Source: G963422275 sp963422275
GTDB taxonomy: Bacteria > Pseudomonadota > Alphaproteobacteria > Rhodobacterales > Rhodobacteraceae
Direction: 5' to 3'
Assembly (NCBI GenBank): GCA_963422275.1
Contig: OY729418.1
Coordinates: forward strand, 2,418,001 to 2,482,000
DNA: 64,000 nt
The notes below the pieces were generated by a model that saw only the letters and a list, made by a program, of their open reading frames with translations, did not search any database and was not told where the DNA came from. How positions within the stretch are numbered: the stretch's first letter is position 1; each line of letters begins with the position of its first letter. The position numbers were made by a program, and so were the translations under genes. Positions 8,705-17,392 of the stretch are shown piece after piece.

Positions 8705-10630
8705 CTACTTCTTCTTTCTAGAACCTCGCTTGCGCGTTCCCTTCGGGGCATCGCCCGGATTTGATCTGTCCGGTGCTGGGGCGGACGGGCTTTCGGTCTT
8801 CTTGTCCATTCGCTTTCTGAAGCTGGTCACGATGTTTCCGACAATGTCGGGCTTCATGCCCAAGCTGCGCATGATCACGTATTGTTGCATGAACGTGATC
8901 ATGTTGTTCGCGACCCAGTAGATAACGAGTCCGCTTGCGAACCGACCCAACATGAACATGAAGATCCACGGAAGCCACGCGAATATCGCCGCTTGGGTAG
9001 GGTCTGTCGGAGCTGGGTTCAACTTCTGCTGTAGCCACATCGAGATTCCAAGCAAAATTGGAAGAACGCCCAGTGAAATGAACGAAAGCAAACTGGCTGG
9101 GTCTGGAGCTGACCACGGCAAGGCGCCGAAGAGGTTCAGGATGGACGTTGGATCAGGTGCGGACAAGTCGCGTATCCACAGGATGAAAGGGGCGTGCCTA
9201 AGCTCGATGGTGACGAAAATCACCTTGTAAAGGGAGAAAAAGATCGGGATTTGCGGCAGGATTGGCAGGCAGCCCGACGCTGGGTTGATCTTCCTGCCCT
9301 TGTACAAAGCCATCATTTCGGTCTGAAGCTTTTTCTTGTCGTCTCCGGCTTTCTCCTTGATTCGCTCCATCTCCGGCTGAAGCTCCTTCATCCGGGCCAT
9401 TGACACGTAGGACTTGTAGGCGAGGGGAAACAGGAACGCCTTTATGACTACGGTCAGGCCGATAATCGACCAACCCATATTCCCGATGATTCCGTTGATC
9501 CAGTGAAGGACCATGAAGATGGGCTTCGTCAAAAAGAAAAACCAGCCCCAGTCAATCGAGTCGACGAATCGCTCGATTCCGAAATTGGCCTCGTAGGCCC
9601 TGATTGTCTCCCATTCCTTGGCTCCGGCGAAGAGCATCGATTCCACGGTCTTGGACGAGCCGGCGCCGATCTCGATCGTCGGAAGGCGAGCTTCCGTCTG
9701 GTAGATGCCCGACTGTTCAGTGAATTTGGCAACGGACTTGAAAGGCAAACCGGGCTTGGGGATCAAGGTCATCATCCAGTACTTGTCGGTAAACCCAATC
9801 CATCCGTTCCGTTGCACGTCGTGCAATTCCACGTTAGCGGATTCTTGGTTGCTGAATGGCAGGTCGGGAACGTCGTCGTACTCGATTTCCTTGAGTTCGC
9901 CATCGGCCATCCGGATGACTCCCTCGTGCAGGATGAAGAACCCAAGCGAGTCGGGTTCGCCGTGGCGGGCAACTATTCCGTACGGTGCAAGGCGCACCGT
10001 GCTGTTGCCGCGGTTCGAGACCTGCTGGACCACGCTGAACATGTAGCTGTCATCGACCGAAATCGTGCGACGGAAGACCAGACCCTTGCCGTTGTCCCAG
10101 TAAAGTGTTACCGGCCTGCCCGGCGCAAGCTTCAATCCGCTTTCGATTTTCCAGGGAGTGTTGGCACCGGGAACCTCACTGTAGTCAAGATTGCCCGCCG
10201 GAACCCACCCGAAAAGCGTGTAGTATGCCTCGTCTGTGCCTGCCGGAGAAAGAAGCCTGACGATCTCCGAGTTCTCGTCCAGCGTCTCTTTGTATTTTGT
10301 CAGCGAAAGGTCATCGATGCGGCCTCCGACCAGAGAAATGGAACCGGCAAGGCTTGGCGTTTCAATTGGCACCCGCTCCGCTTGGGCCAGGACGTTGTCG
10401 CGATCGACAATTCCAGTGAGCGAGTCCGACAGCATCCCGGAAGCGAACCCAGATGCCTGAGGAATTGGCGCAACGCCCGGCACTCCGGTGCCAGCTCCTT
10501 CCGACTGGCTGGCTTGGTCCGTTGCAGGAAGGTTTTCTTCGACCTCTGGGGGAAATAGGAAAAACCACACCAAAATGACTAGCAAGCTGAGCGATGTTGC
10601 AAGGAGAAGATTCTTGTTTTGGTCTTCCAT
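8705..10630 (-). CDS. yidC: Membrane protein insertase YidC
   Basis: YidC inserts and folds inner-membrane proteins alone or with Sec. 641 residues. The N-terminal anchor (LLLATSLSLLVILVWFF, about 8-24) is followed by a large periplasmic domain. The conserved core starts near residue 360 (SIDWGWFFFLTKPIFMVLHW) and contains MGWSIIGLTVVIKAFLFPLA and the later helices FMFMLGRFASGLVIYWVANN. The C-terminal tail is rich in Lys and Arg, as in other YidC proteins where it contacts the ribosome. The neighbours yidD, rnpA and rpmH are the classic arrangement. Confidence 0.97.
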   Translation of the reverse strand: MEDQNKNLLLATSLSLLVILVWFFLFPPEVEENLPATDQASQSEGAGTGVPGVAPIPQASGFASGMLSDSLTGIVDRDNVLAQAERVPIETPSLAGSISLVGGRIDDLSLTKYKETLDENSEIVRLLSPAGTDEAYYTLFGWVPAGNLDYSEVPGANTPWKIESGLKLAPGRPVTLYWDNGKGLVFRRTISVDDSYMFSVVQQVSNRGNSTVRLAPYGIVARHGEPDSLGFFILHEGVIRMADGELKEIEYDDVPDLPFSNQESANVELHDVQRNGWIGFTDKYWMMTLIPKPGLPFKSVAKFTEQSGIYQTEARLPTIEIGAGSSKTVESMLFAGAKEWETIRAYEANFGIERFVDSIDWGWFFFLTKPIFMVLHWINGIIGNMGWSIIGLTVVIKAFLFPLAYKSYVSMARMKELQPEMERIKEKAGDDKKKLQTEMMALYKGRKINPASGCLPILPQIPIFFSLYKVIFVTIELRHAPFILWIRDLSAPDPTSILNLFGALPWSAPDPASLLSFISLGVLPILLGISMWLQQKLNPAPTDPTQAAIFAWLPWIFMFMLGRFASGLVIYWVANNMITFMQQYVIMRSLGMKPDIVGNIVTSFRKRMDKKTESPSAPAPDRSNPGDAPKGTRKRGSRKKK

Positions 10631-10964
10631 GGAGGTGGACTGCCTGTACTTTCTGCTTCGGCGGACTGTTCAACAGAATTGCGGTTGAATGGTCAAGTTG
10701 AATCGCCAATTCTGCTTGACCCAAAGTGCGGGCAAGCGTTGCTGAAACGCTTGCCCGCCGAACTCTTCATCAAACCGTCCAATGCAACTGATGTCCATGC
10801 AGAATTTGCTGGAAGCGTCATTAAAGGCCGCAATCCGGCTCGATGGATGGCCGTGCGCCGCCACTGGCGTTGCATTTCCGCCTTCCTGCAATCCACGCCA
10901 AGGCCAAGACGGCATGATTTCGAGTTCCCGAGTGACGGCAATTCGGGACCTGGCCAAGGTCATG
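10631..10964. other. Spacer between yidD and yidC, nothing recognised
   Basis: A gap of about 330 bases in an otherwise compact block. Frames here do not resemble known proteins. In related bacteria other small genes sit between yidD and yidC, so this may be a site of gene loss. Confidence 0.4.
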
Positions 10965-11186
10965 TCAGTCAGGTACATTGTCCACTCCTGACCCTCCCCA
11001 AGGATGGCACCTCAATATTCGCCTCAAGGTCAGCCATGTGCCTTTGGTTGCCCCGTGTTTCTCGAGAGCTTCCATCGCGTATGCGGAACAGGTCGGCTGG
11101 AAGCGGCAGTTCATCCCCAAAACAGGGCTTCCGACCGCCCGGTAAAGTCGAACGGGGAGCGAGACGAGATAGGCAAGAGGCGTCAT
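10965..11186 (-). CDS. yidD: Membrane protein insertion efficiency factor YidD
   Basis: A 73-residue protein. YidD is a small membrane-associated helper of YidC-dependent insertion. The diagnostic core is present: LVSLPVRLYRAVGSP, then the cysteine block CRFQPTCSAYAMEALEKHG, and RRILRCHPWGGSG. The start at 11186 (MTPLAYLV) fits the family; the longer frame from 11309 overlaps rnpA and would add a chance N-terminus. It lies 32 bases after rnpA. Confidence 0.95.
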   Translation of the reverse strand: MTPLAYLVSLPVRLYRAVGSPVLGMNCRFQPTCSAYAMEALEKHGATKGTWLTLRRILRCHPWGGSGVDNVPD

Positions 11187-11218
11187 GTCGGCGAAATGCG
11201 GCGGGCGCGCGTTACGAT

Positions 11219-11722
11219 TCAAATTTGACCGGAACGGTCTCGGCGTCGGTTTTTCGGCATTTGCCTCTCTTCGAGGTTTCGCGAAGCATGCATTCTTTGC
11301 AGCGCGCACTCAAGGTCGTTTACAAGATCTTGAAAGCAAATGGCAGCCGTCGCCAATCGCCGCCCCACAAGCACATAGTCCCAGCCAGGCTTGCCGTGCC
11401 GGGGAATCGCCCGTCGCGCCGCCTCGCGCAACCTTCGCTTTGCCCGGTTGCGGACGACGGCGTTTCCGAGCTTTTTCGAACAGGTGAAACCCACTCTTGC
11501 AACGTCTTCTGCAATGCCGGGTCCCCGAGGTCTTCCCTGGAGAAGAAATGCCGTGGCATTTTGCCGAAGTCCCTTGGCAACGCGAAGAAAATCCCTGCGT
11601 TTCCTTATAACGGGAATCGCTTGAGATGATGGCAAGTCCGAAAACCTTGCCCCGAAGGTTTCTCGGTGCGCCGCTTCCTTGTTGATGGCGTAGCTTTCAG
11701 GACACAGAGTCTTGTCAGGCAC
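11219..11722 (-). CDS. rnpA: Ribonuclease P protein component
   Basis: RnpA binds the RNase P RNA and assists 5' maturation of tRNAs. The family signature RNRAKRRLREAARR is present, with VIRKRRDFLRVAKG near the N-terminus and GFTCSKKLGNAV before the signature. The GTG at 11722 overlaps the last codons of rpmH, as is common. It gives a longer N-terminus than most RnpA proteins, so a later start cannot be excluded. The protein ends with extra basic residues. Confidence 0.93.
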   Translation of the reverse strand: MPDKTLCPESYAINKEAAHRETFGARFSDLPSSQAIPVIRKRRDFLRVAKGLRQNATAFLLQGRPRGPGIAEDVARVGFTCSKKLGNAVVRNRAKRRLREAARRAIPRHGKPGWDYVLVGRRLATAAICFQDLVNDLECALQRMHASRNLEERQMPKNRRRDRSGQI

Positions 11723-11849
11723 TCAAGACCTTTCGCCCCTTTGCTCGTCTGCGGTTCAGAATCCTGCGGCCTGCCTTGGTAGCCATGCGTGCGCGAAAGC
11801 CGTGCCTCCGCTTGCGCACACGGTTGCTTGGCTGGAATGTACGCTTCAT
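11715..11849 (-). CDS. rpmH: 50S ribosomal protein L34
   Basis: A 44-residue, highly basic protein reading MKRTFQPSNRVRKRRHGFRA and ending GRKVLSA, the standard L34 sequence. The stop codon at 11715-11717 lies inside the start region of rnpA, so the two are coupled. Confidence 0.97.
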   Translation of the reverse strand: MKRTFQPSNRVRKRRHGFRARMATKAGRRILNRRRAKGRKVLSA

Positions 11850-12226
11850 CGATTAACTCCAGAACGGTTGAGCCTGCAATCCGAGGCCCTTCAATCAAGG
11901 TCAAGGATCAAACAATGACCATTTCTAGATCGCAATCCTCACCCCGTCAACAACATGCTGCCAAACAGCAGGGCAATGAACGGGATTCAATATCGTCGTG
12001 CCGCAAATGACCCCCATTGCCTGCGTCGGAAACATGAACTCCAAACGCAGGCTCTCCGCACGGTCTCAGCAAGTGGAGCGGCCCTGGGTCGAGCGTTGAT
12101 CGGCAGCCTCGTCTCGGGTCCAGATCATGGGAGTGTTCCGGTTGGAATGTTGACCATATGCGCAACGGCAGCCACTCGACTTTTTCGGAATCCGTGCCCA
12201 TGTTCCAGCAAGGCAGGCGAGGTTCA
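11850..12226. other. Divergent intergenic region upstream of rpmH
   Basis: This region must hold the minus-strand promoter for rpmH and the plus-strand promoter for the TVP38-type gene. A TTGACC hexamer (11904-11899, minus) could be a -35 element, but I do not see a convincing -10. No DnaA-box cluster is seen. Confidence 0.4.
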
Positions 12227-12967
12227 ATGATGACAGCCGAACTTGGCACGGGAAAGCTCAGCATGCGGAAATTGCTGCCGATTGCGGTGATTCTCGTGGT
12301 CGCTGCGGTGGGCTTTGCAACATTGAGAGACTATCTCACGTTTGACACGATCAAGGACAACCGTTTTGCACTAATCGAGTTTCGTTACTCGAATTACGCT
12401 CTGATGTCGTTTGCGTTTGTCGGTGCATACATCGTGGTCGTCGCGTTTTCGCTTCCAGGAGCGGCGGTGACCTCGATGGCGGGGGGCTTTCTCTTCGGCC
12501 TGTTCCCCGGCTCACTCTACAATGTCCTTGCTGCAACCATCGGTGCTTCGGCGATTTTCCTTGCCGCCCAAATGGGGCTTGGAAACTACCTCTCCAGCAA
12601 GATGGACACGGGGTCAGGCACCGTCAAGGAGATCAGGGACGGTCTGCGCGAAAACGAGATCAGCTTCCTGTTTCTGATACGCTTGGTGCCGGCAGTACCT
12701 TTCTTCGTCGCGAATCTTGTTCCCGCGCTCGTCGGTGTAAAGTTCCGGAATTTCGTTTTCACGACATTTTTTGGAATTGTTCCGGGTGCCGTTGTCTACA
12801 CTTGGGCAGGGGTTGGCCTAGGTGAGGTGTTCGATCGAGGGGAGAACCCGAATCTCGGAATCATGCTCGAATGGTACATTTTGGGACCCATTCTCGGTCT
12901 TTGCGGGCTGGCAGCCCTTCCAATTCTCGTGAACGCAATCCGCAAGCGATGGGAGACCTCTTCATGA
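12227..12967 (+). CDS. TVP38/TMEM64 (DedA-like) membrane protein
   Basis: About 246 residues with an N-terminal membrane segment (LLPIAVILVVAAVGFATL) and further hydrophobic helices. The family core is visible as LPGAAVTSMAGGFLFGLFPG, followed by the helix around ATIGASAIFLAAQMGLG and the re-entrant region IRLVPAVPFFVANLVPAL. These proteins are thought to act in lipid transport or envelope homeostasis. The ATG at 12227 has GGCGAGG just upstream. Its TGA overlaps the next ATG (ATGA), so it is coupled to the flavoprotein gene. The two are often adjacent or fused in proteobacteria, but the joint role is not known to me. Confidence 0.85.
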   Translation: MMTAELGTGKLSMRKLLPIAVILVVAAVGFATLRDYLTFDTIKDNRFALIEFRYSNYALMSFAFVGAYIVVVAFSLPGAAVTSMAGGFLFGLFPGSLYNVLAATIGASAIFLAAQMGLGNYLSSKMDTGSGTVKEIRDGLRENEISFLFLIRLVPAVPFFVANLVPALVGVKFRNFVFTTFFGIVPGAVVYTWAGVGLGEVFDRGENPNLGIMLEWYILGPILGLCGLAALPILVNAIRKRWETSS

Positions 12968-14379
12968 CGGATGTCCTGACTCCAGACCTGTGCATTGTCG
13001 GAGGCGGCTCGGGCGGGTTGTCCACAGCCGCCGCTGCTGCCCAGATGGGAGCGCGTGTCGTTCTTGTAGAAGGCGGAAAGATGGGCGGCGACTGCCTGAA
13101 CTACGGTTGCGTTCCGTCGAAGGCGCTTATAGCCGCCGGAAAGCATGCCCATGCAATGACAGCGGGAGCTGGCTTCGGCGTTACGCCGGTTGCGCCGGAA
13201 ATCGACTTCGCGAAAGTCAAGGACCATGTTTTTTCCGTGATCGCGAAAATCGAGCCACATGACAGCGTGGAACGGTTTGAAAGTCTCGGCGTCATCGTCA
13301 TCGCCGAATTCGGCTCGTTCATTTCGCCGACGGAACTGCAAGCTGGGGACACCGTCATCAAGGCCCGGAGATTTGTCGTCGCGACAGGATCGTCCCCACT
13401 CGTTCCGCCGATACCCGGAATCGAGGACGTTCCTTACGACACGAACGAGACAATTTTCGAAATGCGAGAAAGACCGGATCACCTGATCGTGATCGGTGGC
13501 GGCTCGATCGGCATGGAAATGGCGCAGGCGCACAACCGACTTGGCTGCAAGGTCACCGTGCTGGAAGCCTTGAAGGCGCTAGGTCGAAGTCTCCCGGAAC
13601 ACGCAGCCGTGGTTCTAGAACAGGTGCGAGGGGAGGGGGTCGAAATCTTTGAAGACACAGCCGCGCGGGAAGTTCGCTCCGTGAACGGAAGCATTGAGAT
13701 AAGCACGAGCGATGGAAACACTGTTGTGGGGTCCGCGCTTCTTGTGGCCGTCGGGCGCAAGCCGAACATTGAAAAATTGAATCTCGGAGCTGCCGGCATC
13801 AGGCATGCGCGCACTGGAATCGAGGTGGACCAATCGCTCAAGACATCGAATCGTCGCGTATACGCGATCGGCGACGTTTCGGGTGGCCCTCAGTTCACGC
13901 ATGTCGCCGGCTACCATTCGGGTGTCGTGATAAAGTCGGCGCTGTTTGGATTGCCTTCCAAAGCAAGGGTGGATCACATTCCGTCCGCAACCTACACGGA
14001 TCCGGAAATCGCGGAAGTGGGTTTGTCCAATGAGCAGGCCCGGAAAACCTATGGCGACCGCGTTGAGGTCGCAAGTTTCGACTACGAGGAAAATGATCGT
14101 GCGATTGCAGAAGGTTGCGCGAAGGGCCAAGTGAGGGTACTGGTCGTGAAGGGACGGCCAGTGGGGGCATCGATTGTCGGGCCGCAGGCCGGAGAGCTCA
14201 TCCAAACTTGGTCGATGGCAATCTCGGGCAAGTTGAAGATGGCGACGGTCGCCAGCATGATCTCGCCATATCCAACACTGGGAGAGATCAACAAGCGGAC
14301 AGCAGGTGCGTTTTTCTCGAATCGGCTGTTCGGGAACAGGGCGGTGGCGCGAATGGTGAGTCTGGTGCAGAGATTCTGA
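12964..14379 (+). CDS. Pyridine nucleotide-disulfide oxidoreductase (dihydrolipoamide dehydrogenase-like)
   Basis: About 471 residues. An FAD fold GGGSGGLS is at the N-terminus, the redox-active pair is in GGDCLNYGCVPSKAL, a NAD(P) motif is IGGGSIGMEMA, and AIGDVSGGPQFTHVAGYH binds FAD. The C-terminal dimerisation motif reads ISPYPTLGE. In true lipoamide dehydrogenase this region is HAHPT--E, so the catalytic His is replaced by Tyr and the His two residues earlier in the HPYPT form is Ser. It is therefore probably not a 2-oxoacid dehydrogenase E3. The start at 12964 overlaps the stop of the membrane protein gene; they probably work together. Confidence 0.85.
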   Translation: MTDVLTPDLCIVGGGSGGLSTAAAAAQMGARVVLVEGGKMGGDCLNYGCVPSKALIAAGKHAHAMTAGAGFGVTPVAPEIDFAKVKDHVFSVIAKIEPHDSVERFESLGVIVIAEFGSFISPTELQAGDTVIKARRFVVATGSSPLVPPIPGIEDVPYDTNETIFEMRERPDHLIVIGGGSIGMEMAQAHNRLGCKVTVLEALKALGRSLPEHAAVVLEQVRGEGVEIFEDTAAREVRSVNGSIEISTSDGNTVVGSALLVAVGRKPNIEKLNLGAAGIRHARTGIEVDQSLKTSNRRVYAIGDVSGGPQFTHVAGYHSGVVIKSALFGLPSKARVDHIPSATYTDPEIAEVGLSNEQARKTYGDRVEVASFDYEENDRAIAEGCAKGQVRVLVVKGRPVGASIVGPQAGELIQTWSMAISGKLKMATVASMISPYPTLGEINKRTAGAFFSNRLFGNRAVARMVSLVQRF

Positions 14380-14406
14380 TTTCGCCCAATTTCTCCTGGA
14401 GACATT

Positions 14407-15930
14407 ATGTGGGAATCAGCCAGGAAATTCCTGAGAACAACGGAAGCCCTGTTTTTCATCCTCACTGTTCTATTTGTTGCGGTCGCCGGCTTGGCGTTCT
14501 TCCTTGCATCGATTGCGAGCATTCAGCGGGAAAGTATCGAGAGCACCTTCAGCTTCGTTGTGGGTGTGGAAAGCACATGGTCCCAAATGGGCCACGGCGA
14601 AGAGCACGAGAAGTTTGCTTGCACTTTTCTGAGCAAATTCAATGTGAAGGACATCCGAAGAAAGACGGACAAGGACGGCAAGGATGGTCATGACGTCAGC
14701 GAATGGTTTGACGTCTGCTCAATGAACGAGGATTCCGAGACCGGCGGCAGCGAAACAACGAAGGAAGATCTCGATGTATTGAACCTGAATGACATGGGTT
14801 TTCCGGATTACGTCAGGGTCGCCGTGAGCAGCATGCTGAGCGATGCAGAACTGACCTTTCGCATCCAGGGAACGACCGATGACAGGTATCCCATCGAGTT
14901 CACCACCGGCTCGGCGGAGTTTCGGGACAAGTTGCTCGACCGAGCAAGGGAAATACTGCTTCAGACTGCGGTTGTGGCGATAATCGTCGCTGGCCTCATT
15001 TGGGTCGCGATCGTCCAATTCGTGTCAAAGCCGATCAATGAAATCAAGCGTCGCATCAAGATTGGCGGCGACCCGGAAAGCTCGAAGGCGGTCAATTCCG
15101 GTTCCGCCGCTACGGCTGAAATTCAGGATCTCGTCGATTTGACGAACAAGGTCGTCCTGCTTGTTAGGGCCGGGCGGGACGCGAGCGGAGTCTGGCATGA
15201 TCTCAAGGAGCTCAGTGGGATACAGATGACATCGATAGCGGACTTGAACGGCCTGCGTGGAGCGGACCGGCTCACTGGCCTTCAGGGCGAGATTGTTTCC
15301 AATCTTCAGAAGTCGCTGAAGCGCAGCAAGGTAATCTTGGAGATGCTGCTCAATTTCGCGAGTGGCGAGATCATGCGGGTAAAGATTCGGAAACTGGTTG
15401 ACGATGTTGTCAGGGCGGCAAACAGCCGAGAGCTGTGCGGTGAAATGAACGTGGAATTCGAGATCTCGATTGACGGGGATCCTGAAGTGGAGATCGTCGA
15501 GCCTTCAATTTTTTTGGCACTCAACAACTTGGTGCAGAATTCGCAGAGGGCGTTTGCCAAATGCTTCAAGGACGGTGCGCGCAGAGCAAACAGGGTACAT
15601 ATATCCGTGAAGGAAAACAGCGCGGAAGTTTCAATACTCGTGCAGGACAACGGCCCCGGAATCGAGCCGGGAAAACTCGAAGACCTCTTGGACGGCGACC
15701 TGCCGAGACGCGACGAGGAGACTGGAGGGTACGGCATCGGATTTTATGCTGCCAAGGTGTCGGCAAAGTTGCATGCGGGATCCTTGAACCTAGTCGAGTC
15801 AAGGCACATGTCGCAATATCCGGATATTTCCGGTACATGTTTTAACATTGTACTCCCAAAATTCCAAGATCTATCCTCTCTGCAGGCAAATTTCGAAAAC
15901 CCCAACTCTCGCCATTGCATTGATTGCTGA
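14407..15930 (+). CDS. Orphan membrane sensor histidine kinase
   Basis: 507 residues. There is a membrane segment near residues 14-36, a charged periplasmic sensor with three cysteines (72, 104 and near by), a second membrane segment near 184-206, and a cytoplasmic part. A candidate phospho-acceptor is His264 in GVWHDLKE, a divergent setting. The ATP-binding domain has an N-box NNLVQN (373-378), G1 DNGPGIEPG (414-422) and G2 GGYGIGFY (440-447). The ATG at 14407 follows GGAG. No response regulator gene is next to it, and the tRNA gene follows. The signal is unknown; metal or redox sensing would fit the cysteines and the neighbour, but this is speculation. Confidence 0.8.
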   Translation: MWESARKFLRTTEALFFILTVLFVAVAGLAFFLASIASIQRESIESTFSFVVGVESTWSQMGHGEEHEKFACTFLSKFNVKDIRRKTDKDGKDGHDVSEWFDVCSMNEDSETGGSETTKEDLDVLNLNDMGFPDYVRVAVSSMLSDAELTFRIQGTTDDRYPIEFTTGSAEFRDKLLDRAREILLQTAVVAIIVAGLIWVAIVQFVSKPINEIKRRIKIGGDPESSKAVNSGSAATAEIQDLVDLTNKVVLLVRAGRDASGVWHDLKELSGIQMTSIADLNGLRGADRLTGLQGEIVSNLQKSLKRSKVILEMLLNFASGEIMRVKIRKLVDDVVRAANSRELCGEMNVEFEISIDGDPEVEIVEPSIFLALNNLVQNSQRAFAKCFKDGARRANRVHISVKENSAEVSILVQDNGPGIEPGKLEDLLDGDLPRRDEETGGYGIGFYAAKVSAKLHAGSLNLVESRHMSQYPDISGTCFNIVLPKFQDLSSLQANFENPNSRHCIDC

Positions 15931-15952
15931 CCTATCCTAACTAATGCAGTCG

Positions 15953-16029
15953 GCGCTGGTAGCTCAGCTGGATAGAGCACTTGACTACGAATCAAGAGGC
16001 CGAGGGTTCGAATCCTTCCCAGCGCGCCA
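15953..16029 (+). tRNA. tRNA-Arg (anticodon ACG)
   Basis: A full cloverleaf: acceptor GCGCTGG with CCAGCGC, D-arm GCTC/GAGC, anticodon stem CTTGA/TCAAG with loop CTACGAA (anticodon ACG), T-arm GAGGG-TTCGAAT-CCTTC, discriminator G and encoded CCA. ACG is read after A34 deamination to inosine. Confidence 0.97.
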
Positions 16030-16599
16030 TGCTTTCAGAACGTGACGGCGATCGACGCGCGACATTCCGTGCCAGAAAAAGTACGATGCCCAGCAGCGGA
16101 AACAGGAGCGAATCCGACATATAGGCATTGGGGACCTGGCTACGTCGCCATATCCTGTGACTGCCAATCGTCGCTTCCCGGCTTTCCCATTGCTGCCGTC
16201 AACCTAGCGGATTGATTCCAGCTTTTGGCATCCAGGCTTTCCTGCGACGATAATCCTCCCGGGTCGCGATGCCTAGAGGCCTGTCTAAATAATGGCGGCC
16301 AGCGGCTGGACAGGCGGTTTGCAATGCGATTCAAGGTGTTTATGAGCAAGATTTTCCGTTCCCGGAATGTTGACCGGATGTGGCGCCGCCTTTGGTTCAT
16401 GGCTTGGTGTCTCCGAGGTGCCGGGCGCGGCGGCGCCCGAACTTCCAGGGTTTGGCAAGCTTGCAAGCCGATGCAGCGCTTGGAAACCGCGGCCCAAGCC
16501 GTCGGATTGTCGTTGGACCGCCATGCCCTTGGCAATTGCCGGAGGCGCCAGGCAATGCAATGCTGGCAGCAGGCCGGCCATCGCCAGACCGTCAACGCT
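16030..16599. other. Decayed sequence between tRNA-Arg and an IS630 remnant
   Basis: Just after the tRNA, a minus-strand frame (about 16050-16130) reads like a hydrophobic C-terminal tail (MSDSLLFPLLGIVLFLARNV), perhaps the end of a lost membrane protein. The rest may be frameshifted IS630 sequence but I cannot align it. Confidence 0.35.
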
Positions 16600-16985
16600 C
16601 CGCTCAATCAGTCGGACAGGCTCCTGGGTGACGAGATGCGCCTTGGTGGCGTTGCGTGCGTCGATGAAATGACCGGTTGTGGCCTGCAGTCGCCAGCGGA
16701 GCGGAACACCCCAAGCTTGAACCGCCGACGGGCCAGCTTGGGGAAGAAGCCCCCAACCGCGTTCAACCACGAACTCGAGGTCGGGGTGAAGCGAAAGACC
16801 CAGCGCGGATGTCTGGCGAGCCAAGCACGAACCGCCTCATGCTTTTGGGGACTGGCTGCCCAGGATGGCATGGATCGCGGGACCGTGCAGAATGCTGCCG
16901 GTCACACCGCCCCTCTTCAGGGACAGCCCGAGCTAGGTGCGGTCAAGCGCTTGAATCTGCGTCTTCTCATCGTTTGACGTCGCTA
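16600..16985 (-). pseudogene. IS630-family transposase remnant
   Basis: Minus-strand pieces match IS630 transposases: DEKTQIQALDRT (near 16980), then a stop and LGLSLKRGG; after a deletion comes VRAWLARHPRWVFRFTPTSS with WLNAVGGFFPKLARRRFK; and in another frame LQATTGHFIDARNA. The region between the first two pieces, with the second catalytic acid, is missing. The element is dead. Confidence 0.75.
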
Positions 16986-17392
16986 CATTCCTCGTCACTG
17001 GAAATGATGCAGGGAAGTGCAATGGTCGTCGTCTCATGAAAACCGTGGTGGATGGCGTTGCTGCGCTTGGGGTCCTCAACTCGTTCAGAGCAAGGAGAGA
17101 ATCTCGCCTGATTCCTGCTTCTGCACTATCGCTTGCAGGCACATTGCATCGTCGCTGGAAAAGGAGAATCGGAATTTTTCAAAAGCGATTGCACTGCGGA
17201 ATTTAGTTGACACCTGACAGGGGACGCAAGAAAACAATTTCCCGGAATATGCAGTGCGCAGAGGAGTTGGCCATAAGCACTGCGTCTCGCGGAAGGCTTG
17301 GGGACCCAGTCATCGCTGCTCGCGAGTTGACTTGCACCCGGAAGCTGAATTAAGTAACCATTTAGTGCATCACCAGATTCAGGAGGATCAAC
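16986..17392. promoter_or_regulatory. Upstream region of the sugar ABC operon
   Basis: The promoter for the transporter operon should lie here. A TTGACA hexamer is at 17207-17212, but its best-spaced partner (near 17230) is a poor -10. AGGAGG at 17381-17386 is the ribosome-binding site for the binding-protein gene. No operator palindrome was obvious. Confidence 0.4.

Noticed and set aside
9503..10558. A 351-codon frame antisense to yidC
   Set aside because: yidC is certain on the other strand, and this frame matches nothing known.
11850..12226. Possible replication origin near rpmH
   Set aside because: rpmH is often near oriC, but no cluster of DnaA boxes and no dnaA gene is present.
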